From the NCBI GenBank assembly GCA_030537695.1, contig JAUNVJ010000005.1, forward strand, positions 1,650 to 65,649: a stretch of DNA of 64,000 bases. The letters run 5' to 3'. The stretch comes from Tissierellia bacterium (lineage in GTDB: Bacteria; Bacillota_A; Clostridia; Tissierellales; Peptoniphilaceae). The position numbers and the translations under genes are program-made. Position 1 is the first letter of the stretch. Each line of letters opens with the position of its first letter. Below, in pieces: positions 48,477 to 57,605 of this stretch. The notes beneath the pieces were generated by a model. The model saw nothing but the letters and a program-made list of their open reading frames with translations. It did not search any database and was not told the DNA's origin.

Positions 48477-48994
48477 TGCGTTACGGTCAAATACGAAAAT
48501 ATGATGTAGCCAATGGCCCGGGAATTCGGACTTCCATCTTTGTCACCGGATGCACCCACCATTGTCCCCAATGCTTTAATCAAGAGTATCAGGATTTTCA
48601 AGCAGGAAGTCCATGGACCGAGTCGGAGACAAAAAGAGTAATAGAATATCTTAGTCATCCCGAGATTGAAGGTCTAACCCTCCTAGGTGGAGAGCCCTTT
48701 CAAAATACTGAGGATTTGATCGAGTTGCTCCACCGAATTAAAAAAAATACGGATAAGAGCATATGGATTTACTCCGGTTATACTTTCGATCAGTTGATCC
48801 AAGAGGAGAAAAAACATGAACTTCTCTCTCTTTGCGATATTCTTGTTGACGGATTGTTTGTCGAAGAGTTGAAAAATTTGAAGTTGAAATTTCGAGGATC
48901 TTCCAATCAACGGATCATCGACATACAAAAATCCTTTCAAGCAAAACATGTGGTATTAGCAAAACAATATTATGAAGAAAAGGCTCATCAATGA
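48476..48994 (+). CDS. nrdG: Anaerobic ribonucleotide reductase activating protein
   Basis: This radical SAM activase generates the glycyl radical on NrdD. The 172-aa protein has the cluster motif C26-x3-C30-x2-C33 (GCTHHCPQC) and LLGGEPFQN. The ATG at 48476 overlaps the nrdD stop (TAATG) and begins the family pattern MRYGQIRKYDVANGPGIR; the longer frame from 48341 lies inside nrdD. Confidence 0.96.
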   Translation: MRYGQIRKYDVANGPGIRTSIFVTGCTHHCPQCFNQEYQDFQAGSPWTESETKRVIEYLSHPEIEGLTLLGGEPFQNTEDLIELLHRIKKNTDKSIWIYSGYTFDQLIQEEKKHELLSLCDILVDGLFVEELKNLKLKFRGSSNQRIIDIQKSFQAKHVVLAKQYYEEKAHQ

Positions 48995-49013
48995 AGATTC
49001 GATGAGCCTTTTC
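48978..49013 (+). terminator. Terminator after nrdG
   Basis: The stem GAAAAGGCTCATC / GATGAGCCTTTTC, with the nrdG stop codon in the loop, is followed by TTTGTTT. Confidence 0.8.
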
Positions 49014-49016
49014 TTT

Positions 49017-49041
49017 GTTTAAAGCCGATTTTGAAGGGTAT
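49017..49041 (+). promoter_or_regulatory. Sigma-B-type promoter of csbD
   Basis: GTTTAA (49017-49022), 13-base spacer and GGGTAT (49036-49041) match the Bacillus sigma-B consensus at all twelve positions. It lies 45 bases before a csbD gene, which is a sigma-B target in Bacillus. Confidence 0.7.
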
Positions 49042-49085
49042 TTATCTAAATAAGAAATAATTAGGTATATCCAAGGAGGATTTCT

Positions 49086-49283
49086 ATGAATAAAGATATC
49101 TTAGAAGGCAAATGGGAGCAATTAAAAGGAAAAGTTCAAAGTAAATGGGGTAAATTGACCAATGATGATCTTGATCAGATCAAGGGAGACAGCAAAGTTC
49201 TCATTGGCAAACTTCAAGAGCGTTATGGAATGACGAAAGACGAAGCGGAAAAAGAAGCAAAAGATATTTTTAAAATATTTTAA
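49086..49283 (+). CDS. csbD: CsbD family stress protein
   Basis: This 65-aa small hydrophilic protein belongs to the CsbD/YjbJ family (MNKDILEGKWEQLKGKVQSKWGKLTNDDL). In other bacteria these proteins are abundant under general stress, but their molecular role is unknown. It follows a strong AAGGAGGA site and is monocistronic between terminators. The sigma-B-like promoter suggests general stress induction. Confidence 0.94.
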   Translation: MNKDILEGKWEQLKGKVQSKWGKLTNDDLDQIKGDSKVLIGKLQERYGMTKDEAEKEAKDIFKIF

Positions 49284-49287
49284 TAAA

Positions 49288-49322
49288 ATAAAAACAGAGA
49301 GGATATCCTCTCTGTTTTTTTA
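49288..49322. terminator. Bidirectional terminator between csbD and the converging unit
   Basis: The near-perfect palindrome AAAACAGAGAGGATATCCTCTCTGTTTT is followed by further Ts on the plus strand. Confidence 0.9.
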
Positions 49323-49333
49323 TTGAATGAATT

Positions 49334-49897
49334 TTAGTGCAGATCATTGGGATCCACTAAGCCCTCCAGGTTGTGAATCAGCTCTTCCATCTCCCCTTCT
49401 TCCAGGGAATGAAAATGATATTCTTCCGATTGGACATCTTCTTTTGTTAAATCTTCGTCGGTATAAATGGCAATATCTTTAATGCCGTAACGACTTTCCA
49501 ATTCGTCACAAGCTAAAACTACCGATTCCCGATCAAAGTCGAAAAGATAGCATTCCAAACCATAATGTTCACTGGAAAGGATCAGTTTTTCGTCTTTGTA
49601 GATCATTGCTGTAAAATATATGGGATAGCCCTCCTCGTCAAGACAATTTTCTAAAAAGTCCCGACGAAAATCCGAATCAATCATTCCGGTGTGAACGGCC
49701 TCCATATGCTCTTCTTCATAATAGATCCCATAGCGATCCATTAACTCCTTTACTTGTTGATTGGAATCATCTTTCCAATACCGTATTTCAAAATAATTTC
49801 CTTTTTCTAAATATCGCTTCAACAAATCTTTCCACCAGAAAAAATCCACTTTTTTCTTCTCACGATCAATATTTGTGTTAAATCCTAAATAATACAT
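49334..49897 (-). CDS. Unknown acidic protein co-encoded with DUF4153 protein
   Basis: I do not recognise this 187-aa protein. It is strongly acidic, has no signal peptide or transmembrane segment, and shows a pattern of alternating beta and helical stretches (IYFTAMIYKDEKLILSS, ESVVLACDELESRYGI). It directly follows the membrane protein gene at 49898 with no gap and shares its promoter, so it may be a cytosolic partner. The start ATG follows GGGAGGAT. Confidence 0.7.
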   Translation of the reverse strand: MYYLGFNTNIDREKKKVDFFWWKDLLKRYLEKGNYFEIRYWKDDSNQQVKELMDRYGIYYEEEHMEAVHTGMIDSDFRRDFLENCLDEEGYPIYFTAMIYKDEKLILSSEHYGLECYLFDFDRESVVLACDELESRYGIKDIAIYTDEDLTKEDVQSEEYHFHSLEEGEMEELIHNLEGLVDPNDLH

Positions 49898-51673
49898 CTA
49901 ATCCTCCCGATCCGTCAATAAATAAAAGGCCGCATAAAAGGTATTGTCATTTTTCTGCGTTTCGCTATAGATATTGATCTCTGTGAAAATAATTTTATAG
50001 TTAATTCCACCACTCTCCCCTTTTATGGCCAAATCTTCCGGATTAATAATAGATACGGTGTTTTTTAAGGTTCTTAATTTATCTTCTACTTCTTTTATAT
50101 TTATATCCGCCAATTGTATTTCTTGATCTTCTAAAACATAGTCAATTATAATATGACTGCCCTCTTGATATACCTGATAAGCGCCAAATTCAGTTTTTCC
50201 ATCATGGCGACTCATCGAATCCACACGAATCATTTTTTTATATCCGGAAATGTCAATGGAAAAATTTTGATCCGTATAGTAGATCAAGTGGTTATCATCC
50301 CTTCCGTAATAGGGATCAAAGCCAAAGACTTCTCTCATATTTTCATCGGACATTTCAAAATCTTTCGGTAAATAACTCAGCTCATGTTTTCGATGGTGTC
50401 GATTCATATATTCTATAATTCCTGTCAAATTTTTCTTATCCTCTTTTGAAATTTCCGATTTTGGAATGATTTGATTTCCATTGATCATGGAATTTTGCTG
50501 TAAAATTTTTATAAATTTCCGATTTTGGGACCGTGCGGACAGATGGTACGCAGATAGCGGTCCGGTACTACTGACCAAAATCAACAGACTCAATACAATG
50601 GGAATGACGATATTGGAATTTTTCCGATAAAAAATATAATAAAGACAAGATAATAGGATCCAACAACCACCGATAATGACAAAATAACGATTTTCCGTCA
50701 GCCCGTATTCCTTTACTCGAAGGAAAATGGCAAAAAACATCATGGCCAAAATCGGTAACATGACGATGGAAAAAATCCTTCGAAAGAGATCAATCATTTT
50801 ATGTCCCTTGATATGAGACAAGAAAAAATTAAAGAAAGTGGCTACAAGACCGTACCACAATATTAAATTGACAATAATGCCTTCCGGTAACTCCTGCATA
50901 ATAATTATTTTGGCAAAATATAAAAATAAAATTACCAGATACACCAAATGAATGGGAAGCATTAAATAGACCAATAATACAGATACAGGTTTCCCATATC
51001 GATAATCCATCAAAGATTCATTTACTTTGGGAAAAGAAGATAAAAAGATCCCTACAAAAAAAGGAATGAAAGTAAATAATGCCATTTTACTATAAATCGT
51101 TATCGATAGATCCAGTCCGAATAGATGAACCAAAGCGAATATAATTCCCGATATTCCGGCATATAAAATCAAAGAATACACCATGGCAGTAAGAAAAGAT
51201 TGTATAATCTTCACCACAAAGGGTACGAAATCCTTGTGATAAAAAATCTTTGAAATGTAGGTACAGCCAATTGCCAAGGAAAATAAAATACCAAAGAAGA
51301 TATATTTATTCTGATAAGGGAGATACCCTCCTGTCTCTTCGTAGATCAAATCATAGAGAATGTATACTAGAGGAATACTTAAAAGATATGCCAGGATGAT
51401 AAACATTCGATAGTGTTTTACGTCTTCCCGATCTTTGGCATTGTGTATCAAACCTTCCGACAATAGGGCGACAAAACTGTAAATAAAGATGCCACTCAAA
51501 AAGACATAACCTAAAATAGCATTGAGATCTCTATCATTGCCCATACCGTCATTATCTATAGCAAGGCTAAAGAAAAATGCGGATAATAGGGCTGATACCA
51601 TCACAATCGGAAATCGATGAAAGGAAAATTTAGCATTGGTTAAAGTGCTCGTTATTTTTTTTAAAAATTTCAT
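49898..51673 (-). CDS. DUF4153 polytopic membrane protein
   Basis: This 591-aa protein has about eleven or twelve predicted transmembrane helices in residues 20-385, then a C-terminal soluble region (about 390-591) after a helix ending in the SSTGPLSAYHLSARSQNRK stretch. The hydrophobic part matches the DUF4153 family pattern, which has no established function. The soluble tail probably lies outside the membrane. The start ATG follows AGGAGG. It forms a two-gene unit with the acidic protein downstream. Confidence 0.78.
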   Translation of the reverse strand: MKFLKKITSTLTNAKFSFHRFPIVMVSALLSAFFFSLAIDNDGMGNDRDLNAILGYVFLSGIFIYSFVALLSEGLIHNAKDREDVKHYRMFIILAYLLSIPLVYILYDLIYEETGGYLPYQNKYIFFGILFSLAIGCTYISKIFYHKDFVPFVVKIIQSFLTAMVYSLILYAGISGIIFALVHLFGLDLSITIYSKMALFTFIPFFVGIFLSSFPKVNESLMDYRYGKPVSVLLVYLMLPIHLVYLVILFLYFAKIIIMQELPEGIIVNLILWYGLVATFFNFFLSHIKGHKMIDLFRRIFSIVMLPILAMMFFAIFLRVKEYGLTENRYFVIIGGCWILLSCLYYIFYRKNSNIVIPIVLSLLILVSSTGPLSAYHLSARSQNRKFIKILQQNSMINGNQIIPKSEISKEDKKNLTGIIEYMNRHHRKHELSYLPKDFEMSDENMREVFGFDPYYGRDDNHLIYYTDQNFSIDISGYKKMIRVDSMSRHDGKTEFGAYQVYQEGSHIIIDYVLEDQEIQLADINIKEVEDKLRTLKNTVSIINPEDLAIKGESGGINYKIIFTEINIYSETQKNDNTFYAAFYLLTDRED

Positions 51674-51702
51674 AATTTCCTCCTAAATTTCTTCTATGAG
51701 AT

Positions 51703-51731
51703 ATCATAGAACACTTTCCATTCTAAAACAA
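51703..51731 (-). promoter_or_regulatory. Promoter of the DUF4153 unit
   Basis: On the minus strand TTGTTT (51726-51731), 17-base spacer and TATGAT (51703-51708). The -35 lies on the descending arm of a weak hairpin (51728-51758) that may end pyrC transcription. Confidence 0.55.
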
Positions 51732-51775
51732 TCGATCCGTTCTAATTTTAGCGATTGTAACCAAATTGAAATGTC

Positions 51776-53038
51776 TTATCTCATAGAATGGACAATTTTG
51801 CCGGCGACAATCGTATATAATACCTGTCCTTGAAGTTCTTCATCCTTAAAGGGAGAATTGGAAGATTTTGATTGAAAAGTCTTTAAACGATATTTTTTCT
51901 CCGGATCAAAAATTGTAATGTCCGCCACTTCCCCTTCCGCCAGGACTCCTGCCGGCAGTCGATATAAGGTAGCCGGATTTAATGTCATCATTTGAATCAA
52001 ATGGGATAGTGATATTCTTCCCGTAGCCACCAATTCCCGATAACAAATTCCCAGAGCCGTCTCCAAACCGATAATTCCCGAAGGAGCTTTCGTCAACGGT
52101 CGATCCTTTTCTTCCTTGCTATGAGGTGCATGGTCCGTTGCAATAATTTCAATGCTACCTTCTTCAATTCCTCGAAGAATCCGTTGACGGTCTTCTTCTC
52201 GCCGTAAAGGAGGATTCATTTTTGCAAGACTCCCATGTTTTAATAGTGCTTTATCTGTAAGGGCAATATGGTGAGGGGTCACCTCTGCATAGACGGAAAC
52301 TCCTTGTTCCTTTCCGTATTTCACCAAGTCCACTCCTTCTTTTGTGGAGATGTGTTGAATATCAATCGTGGCTCCTGTCCATCGGGCAAATTCAATGTCT
52401 CGAGCTATAAAGGAGGATTCCGCCAGTGAAGGGGATCCGTAGAGGCCAAAATATTGCGACACTTCACCATGATTAATCCCATTTTGTGCGATTAAAGAAG
52501 GATCTTCTTCATGAAAAGATATGGGAAGATTCAAAGCTTTTGCCCGTTCCATCCCCTCTAAAATCAATGGGGGATTTCGATTGGGAATTCCATCGTCAGA
52601 AAATCCGACGACCCCTAATGAAGCCATCTTTTCCATATCCACCAACTCACGGTCTCCAAAATTTTTAGTTAAAGCCGATACAGTATAGAGATGGAGGGGC
52701 ATTTCTTTTCCTCGACGCATAAAGTCACGGATCGTCTCTTCATTGTCCATTTTGGGACTGGTATTCCCCATACAGACAACGGAGGTAAATCCACCGGCAA
52801 TTGCCGCTTGAGATCCGGTTGTTAAATCTTCTTTGTGGGTAAACCCGGGATCTCTGAAATGGACATGGACATCGACAAATCCCGGGGCAACCACCAATCC
52901 CTTGGCATCGATTACTTTTTCTTTTCCCAAGGGAATCTCTTTCCCGATTTTTTCAATCTTTCCCTTTGAAATTTTAATATCAAATATACCGTCTCGTTTC
53001 GATTTAGGATCGATAACTCGACCATTTTTTATAATCAT
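51776..53038 (-). CDS. pyrC: Dihydroorotase
   Basis: This zinc amidohydrolase cyclises carbamoyl aspartate in pyrimidine synthesis. The 420-aa class I form has metal ligands in DVHVHFRDPGFTHKEDL (about 55-71) and the later DHAPHSKEEKD motif. It is encoded alone, away from pyrE-pyrF, behind an extended -10 (TGG-TATAAT, 53067-53072 on the minus strand). No PyrR attenuator is visible in the short leader. Confidence 0.95.
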   Translation of the reverse strand: MIIKNGRVIDPKSKRDGIFDIKISKGKIEKIGKEIPLGKEKVIDAKGLVVAPGFVDVHVHFRDPGFTHKEDLTTGSQAAIAGGFTSVVCMGNTSPKMDNEETIRDFMRRGKEMPLHLYTVSALTKNFGDRELVDMEKMASLGVVGFSDDGIPNRNPPLILEGMERAKALNLPISFHEEDPSLIAQNGINHGEVSQYFGLYGSPSLAESSFIARDIEFARWTGATIDIQHISTKEGVDLVKYGKEQGVSVYAEVTPHHIALTDKALLKHGSLAKMNPPLRREEDRQRILRGIEEGSIEIIATDHAPHSKEEKDRPLTKAPSGIIGLETALGICYRELVATGRISLSHLIQMMTLNPATLYRLPAGVLAEGEVADITIFDPEKKYRLKTFQSKSSNSPFKDEELQGQVLYTIVAGKIVHSMR

Positions 53039-53066
53039 AATTTCCTCCCGGCTTGGATTTTTATTT

Positions 53067-53075
53067 ATTATACCA
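53067..53075 (-). promoter_or_regulatory. Extended -10 promoter of pyrC
   Basis: Minus-strand TGG-TATAAT with weak -35, 29 bases before the start codon. Confidence 0.5.
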
Positions 53076-53178
53076 CTTTCTTTTCCTGGAATATGAAGTT
53101 TCTAATTATTTACCCTACTTTTCTCTATCATCCCATCTAGAATTGTCCAAAAATTATAAAATTTCTCAGTTTTTCTAT

Positions 53179-53206
53179 AAAAAAAGAGAAAGAATATTCT
53201 TTCTCT
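53179..53206 (-). terminator. Terminator at the end of truA
   Basis: The palindrome AGAGAAAGAATATTCTTTCTCT (53185-53206) is followed by seven Ts on the minus strand; it includes the first bases of the truA stop codon. Confidence 0.85.
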
Positions 53207-53936
53207 AATAATGGATCTTCATCAAATATAAACCAGATGCTGGGGCTGTCGGGCCCACATATTTTCGATGCCTTCCCTCCAATCCCTCTTTCATATGAGA
53301 TATCTCCCAATGACCTCTTCCAATTTCTACGGCAGTCCCTACCATAATTCGAATCATATTTTTTAAAAAACTCCGTCCATTGAAATCAAAAATAATAAAG
53401 GAGCCTTGACGATAGACTTCAATGGAATAAATTCGTCGTATCGTATCCTTGACGATGGCATGGCGTCCCATAAAACTTTTAAAATCATGTTCCCCAATGA
53501 GTAGATTCAACGCTTTCTCCATCGCTTTTACATCCAAAGGATGGGGAAAGTGATAAGCCCTGTGACGGTACAGAGCATTGGGATATTTTTCATTATAAAT
53601 ATAGTAACGATAATCCTTGGATTGGGCTGAAAACCGTGCATGGAAATCCTTCGCGACATATTTTGCACCTGTCACGGAAATATCTTCCGGTAAATGGTAA
53701 TTGATCACCTTGGGTAAATTACCGATATCGATGGAATTTTTCGTCTGAAAATTGACTACTTGTCCTTCGGCATGAACTCCTCGATCTGTTCGACCGGCGG
53801 AATACAATTTAATATCCTGTAAAAAAGTCCGATCCACCGCTTCTTTCAATTCGCCTTCCACGGTACGAAGCCCCGGTTGAATTTGGTATCCGTGAAAATT
53901 CGTACCTTGATAGGACAGTCGAAGAGCGATATTCAT
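53205..53936 (-). CDS. truA: tRNA pseudouridine(38-40) synthase
   Basis: TruA isomerises uridines 38-40 in the anticodon stem. The 243-aa protein has the catalytic aspartate in YSAGRTDRGVHA (about 52) and opens IALRLSYQGTNFHGYQIQPG. The start ATG at 53936 overlaps the ecfT stop (ATGA); a reading extended to 54056 lies inside ecfT. The ecfA1-ecfA2-ecfT-truA order is canonical in Firmicutes. Confidence 0.95.
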   Translation of the reverse strand: MNIALRLSYQGTNFHGYQIQPGLRTVEGELKEAVDRTFLQDIKLYSAGRTDRGVHAEGQVVNFQTKNSIDIGNLPKVINYHLPEDISVTGAKYVAKDFHARFSAQSKDYRYYIYNEKYPNALYRHRAYHFPHPLDVKAMEKALNLLIGEHDFKSFMGRHAIVKDTIRRIYSIEVYRQGSFIIFDFNGRSFLKNMIRIMVGTAVEIGRGHWEISHMKEGLEGRHRKYVGPTAPASGLYLMKIHY

Positions 53937-54730
53937 AATCTGCTCCACAAGATGATCCCACCGAAAAATATAAGATGTCCTACCAAGATGATGTAGTCCA
54001 TATGTGTCAGGGTTAATATTTTCATTTTGGTCCTTCCTTCTCCTCCACGGTAACAACGGGCTTCCATTGCTGTGGCCAATTCATCGGCACGACGGAAGGA
54101 ATTAATAAATAAGGGAACGAGAAGGGGAACTAAATTTTTGGCTCGATTTAAAATATTTCCCGATTCAAAATCTGCTCCTCTGGCCATTTGCGCTTTCATA
54201 ATCTTATCCGTTTCCTCAATTAAAGTGGGAATAAAACGAAGTGCAATGGTCATCATCATTGCAATTTCATGAGCTGGAACCCCCACCCGTCGCAAAGGGG
54301 ACAATAGCTCTTCAATGCCGTCCGTCAACTCAATGGGAGAAGTTGTATAGGTGAGTAAACTGGTTCCCAATACTAAAAAGATCAAACGTATGGCCATCAT
54401 GCCGGCCATATTCAAACCTTCTTTCGTCACAGTAATAAATTTCCACTGAAAGAGAGTATCTCCGGGAATAAACAACAAGTTAATGACAAAAGTGATAAGG
54501 ATGATCCAGCGCAAAGGTCGCAAACCTTTCAATACCATTTTTAACGGTAATTTTGCCGTATAGACGACGGTTAGAATATAAAGGGCGACAAAGAGGTATG
54601 GAGGATACGTTCGTATAAAAAAAAGTGAAACAATAAATATCACCATGGTCAAAATCTTCAAACGAGGATCAAACCGATGGGCCGGGGATTCTCCCGGAAA
54701 ATACTGTCCTAATGTAATATCTTTAAGCAT
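53933..54730 (-). CDS. ecfT: ECF transporter transmembrane component EcfT
   Basis: EcfT is the scaffold subunit of group II energy-coupling factor vitamin transporters; it couples the two ATPases to exchangeable S components. The 265-aa protein has several transmembrane helices (about 25-145 and at the C-terminus) and the two coupling motifs, MARGAD and EARCYRGG, in the long cytoplasmic helices. No S component is encoded in the window. Confidence 0.93.
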   Translation of the reverse strand: MLKDITLGQYFPGESPAHRFDPRLKILTMVIFIVSLFFIRTYPPYLFVALYILTVVYTAKLPLKMVLKGLRPLRWIILITFVINLLFIPGDTLFQWKFITVTKEGLNMAGMMAIRLIFLVLGTSLLTYTTSPIELTDGIEELLSPLRRVGVPAHEIAMMMTIALRFIPTLIEETDKIMKAQMARGADFESGNILNRAKNLVPLLVPLFINSFRRADELATAMEARCYRGGEGRTKMKILTLTHMDYIILVGHLIFFGGIILWSRL

Positions 54731-55589
54731 TCCTCTGTCTCCTTAAATACTCTTCTAGGGATGTTTTAGCTTCTTCTACGGTGATGCAATCTGTTTCAAC
54801 GGGAATCCCCGAACGTTGCAAAGATCGCATAAAAGAAGTAATTTGAGGAATACCCAAACCCACCTGTTTCAGTTGATCTTCCCGTTTGAAAATTTCTCGA
54901 GGGGTATCGTCCATAATAATTTTCCCCTTGTCCATAACGATCAGACGATTGGCAATTTTTGCCACATCCTCCATACTGTGAGATACTAAAATAATAGATA
55001 TCTTCCATCGATCATAGATGGCTTTAATCTCATCTAAAATTTCATCTCTACCTTGGGGATCTAAGCCTGCCGTCGGTTCATCCAAAATTAAAACTTGAGG
55101 TTCCATCGCCAAAACACCGGCAATCGCCACCCGTCTTTTTTGTCCACCGGACAATTCAAAAGGTGATTGATGTCGGTAGGTCTCAAAGTCCAGCCCCACT
55201 GATTCCATGGCATCTTTAACTCGCCTTTGTACTTCTTCTTCCGAAAGATTTAAATTTTGCGGTCCAAAGGCAATATCTTTTTCAATCGTTTCTTCAAACA
55301 ATTGGTACTCCGGATATTGAAAAACCAATCCCACATTTCTTCGTACATCTGTTAAATTTTGTCCTTTTTCCGAAATATTGATTCCATTGACGATAACTCG
55401 GCCTTCTGTCGGTTTCATCAAACCGTTTAAATGTTGCACCAAAGTAGATTTACCGGAGCCAGTATGACCGATTAAACCGATAAATTCTCCCTGATCAATG
55501 GAAAAGTTAATCTCTTGAAGAGCCACTTTTTCAAAGGGAGTATTGGGGGAATAGACATATTTTACCTCTTCCATTTTTAAAATTGACAT
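54723..55589 (-). CDS. ecfA2: ECF transporter ATPase EcfA2
   Basis: This 288-aa ABC ATPase has Walker [10 protein letters not shown] (about 41-49), Q-loop [13 protein letters not shown], signature [13 protein letters not shown], and Walker [14 protein letters not shown]. The [16 protein letters not shown] stretch and second-ATPase position fit EcfA2. It overlaps both ecfA1 and ecfT. Confidence 0.94.
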   Translation of the reverse strand: MSILKMEEVKYVYSPNTPFEKVALQEINFSIDQGEFIGLIGHTGSGKSTLVQHLNGLMKPTEGRVIVNGINISEKGQNLTDVRRNVGLVFQYPEYQLFEETIEKDIAFGPQNLNLSEEEVQRRVKDAMESVGLDFETYRHQSPFELSGGQKRRVAIAGVLAMEPQVLILDEPTAGLDPQGRDEILDEIKAIYDRWKISIILVSHSMEDVAKIANRLIVMDKGKIIMDDTPREIFKREDQLKQVGLGIPQITSFMRSLQRSGIPVETDCITVEEAKTSLEEYLRRQRNA

Positions 55590-56404
55590 ATTTCTTCCAC
55601 CAATTCCTCAATCGTCAACACTTCCGAAGAAATGTCATAACCGTCTTTATTCAGCGAATAGGCAAGTTCCGTCACCTGTGGAACATCAAGGCCGATCTCT
55701 TTAATCTTTTCCACCTGGGAAAACACTTCCCGAGGACTCCCTTCCAATACCGTTTTACCATCTTCCATGACGATGATGCGATCCGATAAAGCTGCCTCAT
55801 CCATATAATGGGTGATTAAAATAATGGTCTTTCCCTCTTCTTGATTGAGTCGAAGAATCGTATCCATCACTTCCTTTCTCCCACTGGGATCCAACATGGC
55901 AGTCGGTTCATCCAAGATAATGTAGGAAGGGCTCATGGCCAAGATGCCGGCAATGGCAACTCGTTGTTTTTGTCCTCCACTTAAAAGATGAGGTGCATTA
56001 TTCTTGTAATCCAACATCTGAACCGATTTCAATGCCTCCTCCACCCTTTTTCGTATTTCCATAGGCTCTATGCCTAAATTTTCCGGACCGAAGGCCACAT
56101 CATCTTCTACAATAGTGGCCACCAACTGGTTATCCGGATTTTGGAAAACCATGCCTGCCCGAGAACGAATCGTCCAAATATTTTCTTCATCTTTGGTATT
56201 CATTCCATCTACTAGAACTTCTCCTTCCACGGGATGAATCAATCCGTTGATTAATTTTGCCATAGTGGACTTTCCGGATCCATTATGTCCCAGTAAAGCG
56301 ACAAATTCTCCTTCTTCTATATTTAAATTGACCTGATCAATGACATTTTGAACCGAATCACTGCCATTTTCATAGTGAAAAGTCACATTTTTAATTTCTA
56401 TCAT
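55577..56404 (-). CDS. ecfA1: ECF transporter ATPase EcfA1
   Basis: This 275-aa ABC ATPase has Walker [11 protein letters not shown]-loop [21 protein letters not shown], signature [14 protein letters not shown] and Walker [14 protein letters not shown]. The [14 protein letters not shown] motif is typical of EcfA1. It is first in the four-gene operon; a minus-strand TATAAT lies about 40 bases upstream but its -35 is poor. Confidence 0.94.
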   Translation of the reverse strand: MIEIKNVTFHYENGSDSVQNVIDQVNLNIEEGEFVALLGHNGSGKSTMAKLINGLIHPVEGEVLVDGMNTKDEENIWTIRSRAGMVFQNPDNQLVATIVEDDVAFGPENLGIEPMEIRKRVEEALKSVQMLDYKNNAPHLLSGGQKQRVAIAGILAMSPSYIILDEPTAMLDPSGRKEVMDTILRLNQEEGKTIILITHYMDEAALSDRIIVMEDGKTVLEGSPREVFSQVEKIKEIGLDVPQVTELAYSLNKDGYDISSEVLTIEELVEEICQF

Positions 56405-56528
56405 AATTGCTCCTTTATCGGGAAATATTCTCGTTCAACTTAAGATTATAAAACAAATAAATGAAATATTCTATAGCTTTTTCCACAATCTCTTTGTACT
56501 AAATCCTCAATCCTTCATTTGGAATAAA

Positions 56529-56560
56529 GAAAAAAACTGCAATTGAATTACAGTTTTTTT
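56529..56560 (-). terminator. Terminator after mpg
   Basis: The stem ACTGTAATT / AATTGCAGT with one G-U pair, extended by A/T pairs, is followed by seven Ts on the minus strand; it includes the mpg stop codon. Confidence 0.7.
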
Positions 56561-57165
56561 AAAATCCCCTTAGAGACATAGGGATTATCTTTTATGAAAA
56601 ACCGGTAGGGATAGGTAATCGCCTCTTGAGCATAGTCTATGCCCACTCTTCGATCGGTTACAATATGAAAATCCTTCTCTCCTTTTTCCAGATAAAAGTC
56701 TTCTCGAAAAAGATTCGATCCATTATCATTTAAATCAATTCCCAAGGCTTGCGTCAACTTTGCCGGCCCATTGGTAAGATTTTTTCGTTGATAGGTATTC
56801 AGATGAACGAAGTCTTTTCCAAATCGTCGCTGACTGATAAAATCCCATTCATTGAGAGGTTGCACTCCTCGAATTAAAACTCCCCGAGGATTATCCTCTT
56901 CTTCCGTTACAAAATTCATCAAATAATGCATCCCGTAGGTAAAATAGACATACATGGTTCCACCTTGAGAATACATTACTTCATTTCGTGGTGTTCGCAC
57001 CCCTTCAAAGGTATGGGCTGCTCGATCCTCTACTCCTAGATATCCTTCCGTCTCTACGATACGGACACGAAGAGTTTTTGAGTCGATTCGCCGATGAATC
57101 ACAGTGCCTAAAAGATCTTTTGCCACTTCCAATGTATTCCTTAAAAAGAACTCTCTTTTAATCAA
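56548..57165 (-). CDS. mpg: DNA-3-methyladenine glycosylase (AAG/MPG family)
   Basis: This base-excision repair enzyme removes alkylated purines. The 205-aa protein has the conserved ETEGYLGVEDRAAHTFEGVRTPRNEVMY with the probable catalytic Glu, and YVYFTYGMHYLMNFV. I choose a TTG start at 57165, nine bases after GGAGAG; ATG codons at 57174 and 57189 are possible but sit on or before that site. The gene overlaps ykvA by 8 bases. Confidence 0.93.
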   Translation of the reverse strand: MIKREFFLRNTLEVAKDLLGTVIHRRIDSKTLRVRIVETEGYLGVEDRAAHTFEGVRTPRNEVMYSQGGTMYVYFTYGMHYLMNFVTEEEDNPRGVLIRGVQPLNEWDFISQRRFGKDFVHLNTYQRKNLTNGPAKLTQALGIDLNDNGSNLFREDFYLEKGEKDFHIVTDRRVGIDYAQEAITYPYRFFIKDNPYVSKGILKKL

Positions 57166-57547
57166 TAAAATCATCTCTCCAAGATTCATAATTGTCTAAT
57201 TCTGTCTTCAATTGAGTCAAAATATAGGAGAAAACAGCCAAATCATCCATTAATCCGATTCCAAAAATAAAGTCGGGTATTAAATCCATCGGGTTTAAAA
57301 GATAGAGTAAACCTACGATAATCATTAAGATATGTTTTTTACTGATTTGGCGATATCGTCCTCTGATAAAATCCAGACAGAGAAAAAAAGCTAAGGTCAA
57401 TTCTCGGTGGATCGATGAAAAAATCTCATGTCGATTGGTTTTTTTCATGGACTGTCGTATGACATATTCAAACCGTTCTCGATCGACATAGATTTTTTTT
57501 GCCTCCGGCCAAAATCTTTTAAAAATTTTTAAATAATTCAGTCTCAT
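57158..57547 (-). CDS. YkvA family (DUF1232) protein
   Basis: This 129-aa protein has a central hydrophobic DUF1232 core (LMIIVGLLYLLNPMDLIPDFIFGIGLMDDLAV, about 70-102) that probably lies in the membrane. The function of the family is unknown. It follows pyrE in the same direction with a 58-base gap and overlaps mpg. Confidence 0.85.
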   Translation of the reverse strand: MRLNYLKIFKRFWPEAKKIYVDRERFEYVIRQSMKKTNRHEIFSSIHRELTLAFFLCLDFIRGRYRQISKKHILMIIVGLLYLLNPMDLIPDFIFGIGLMDDLAVFSYILTQLKTELDNYESWRDDFID

Positions 57548-57605
57548 AACTCACCTCGGTGAAAGGATACCCTTTTTCCACAAGTTATATATGATCTTCG
57601 TTCTT

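Noticed and set aside
53039..53178. PyrR attenuator or other riboswitch upstream of pyrC
   Set aside because: The transcribed leader from the likely -10 is about 20 bases and holds no antiterminator/terminator pair.
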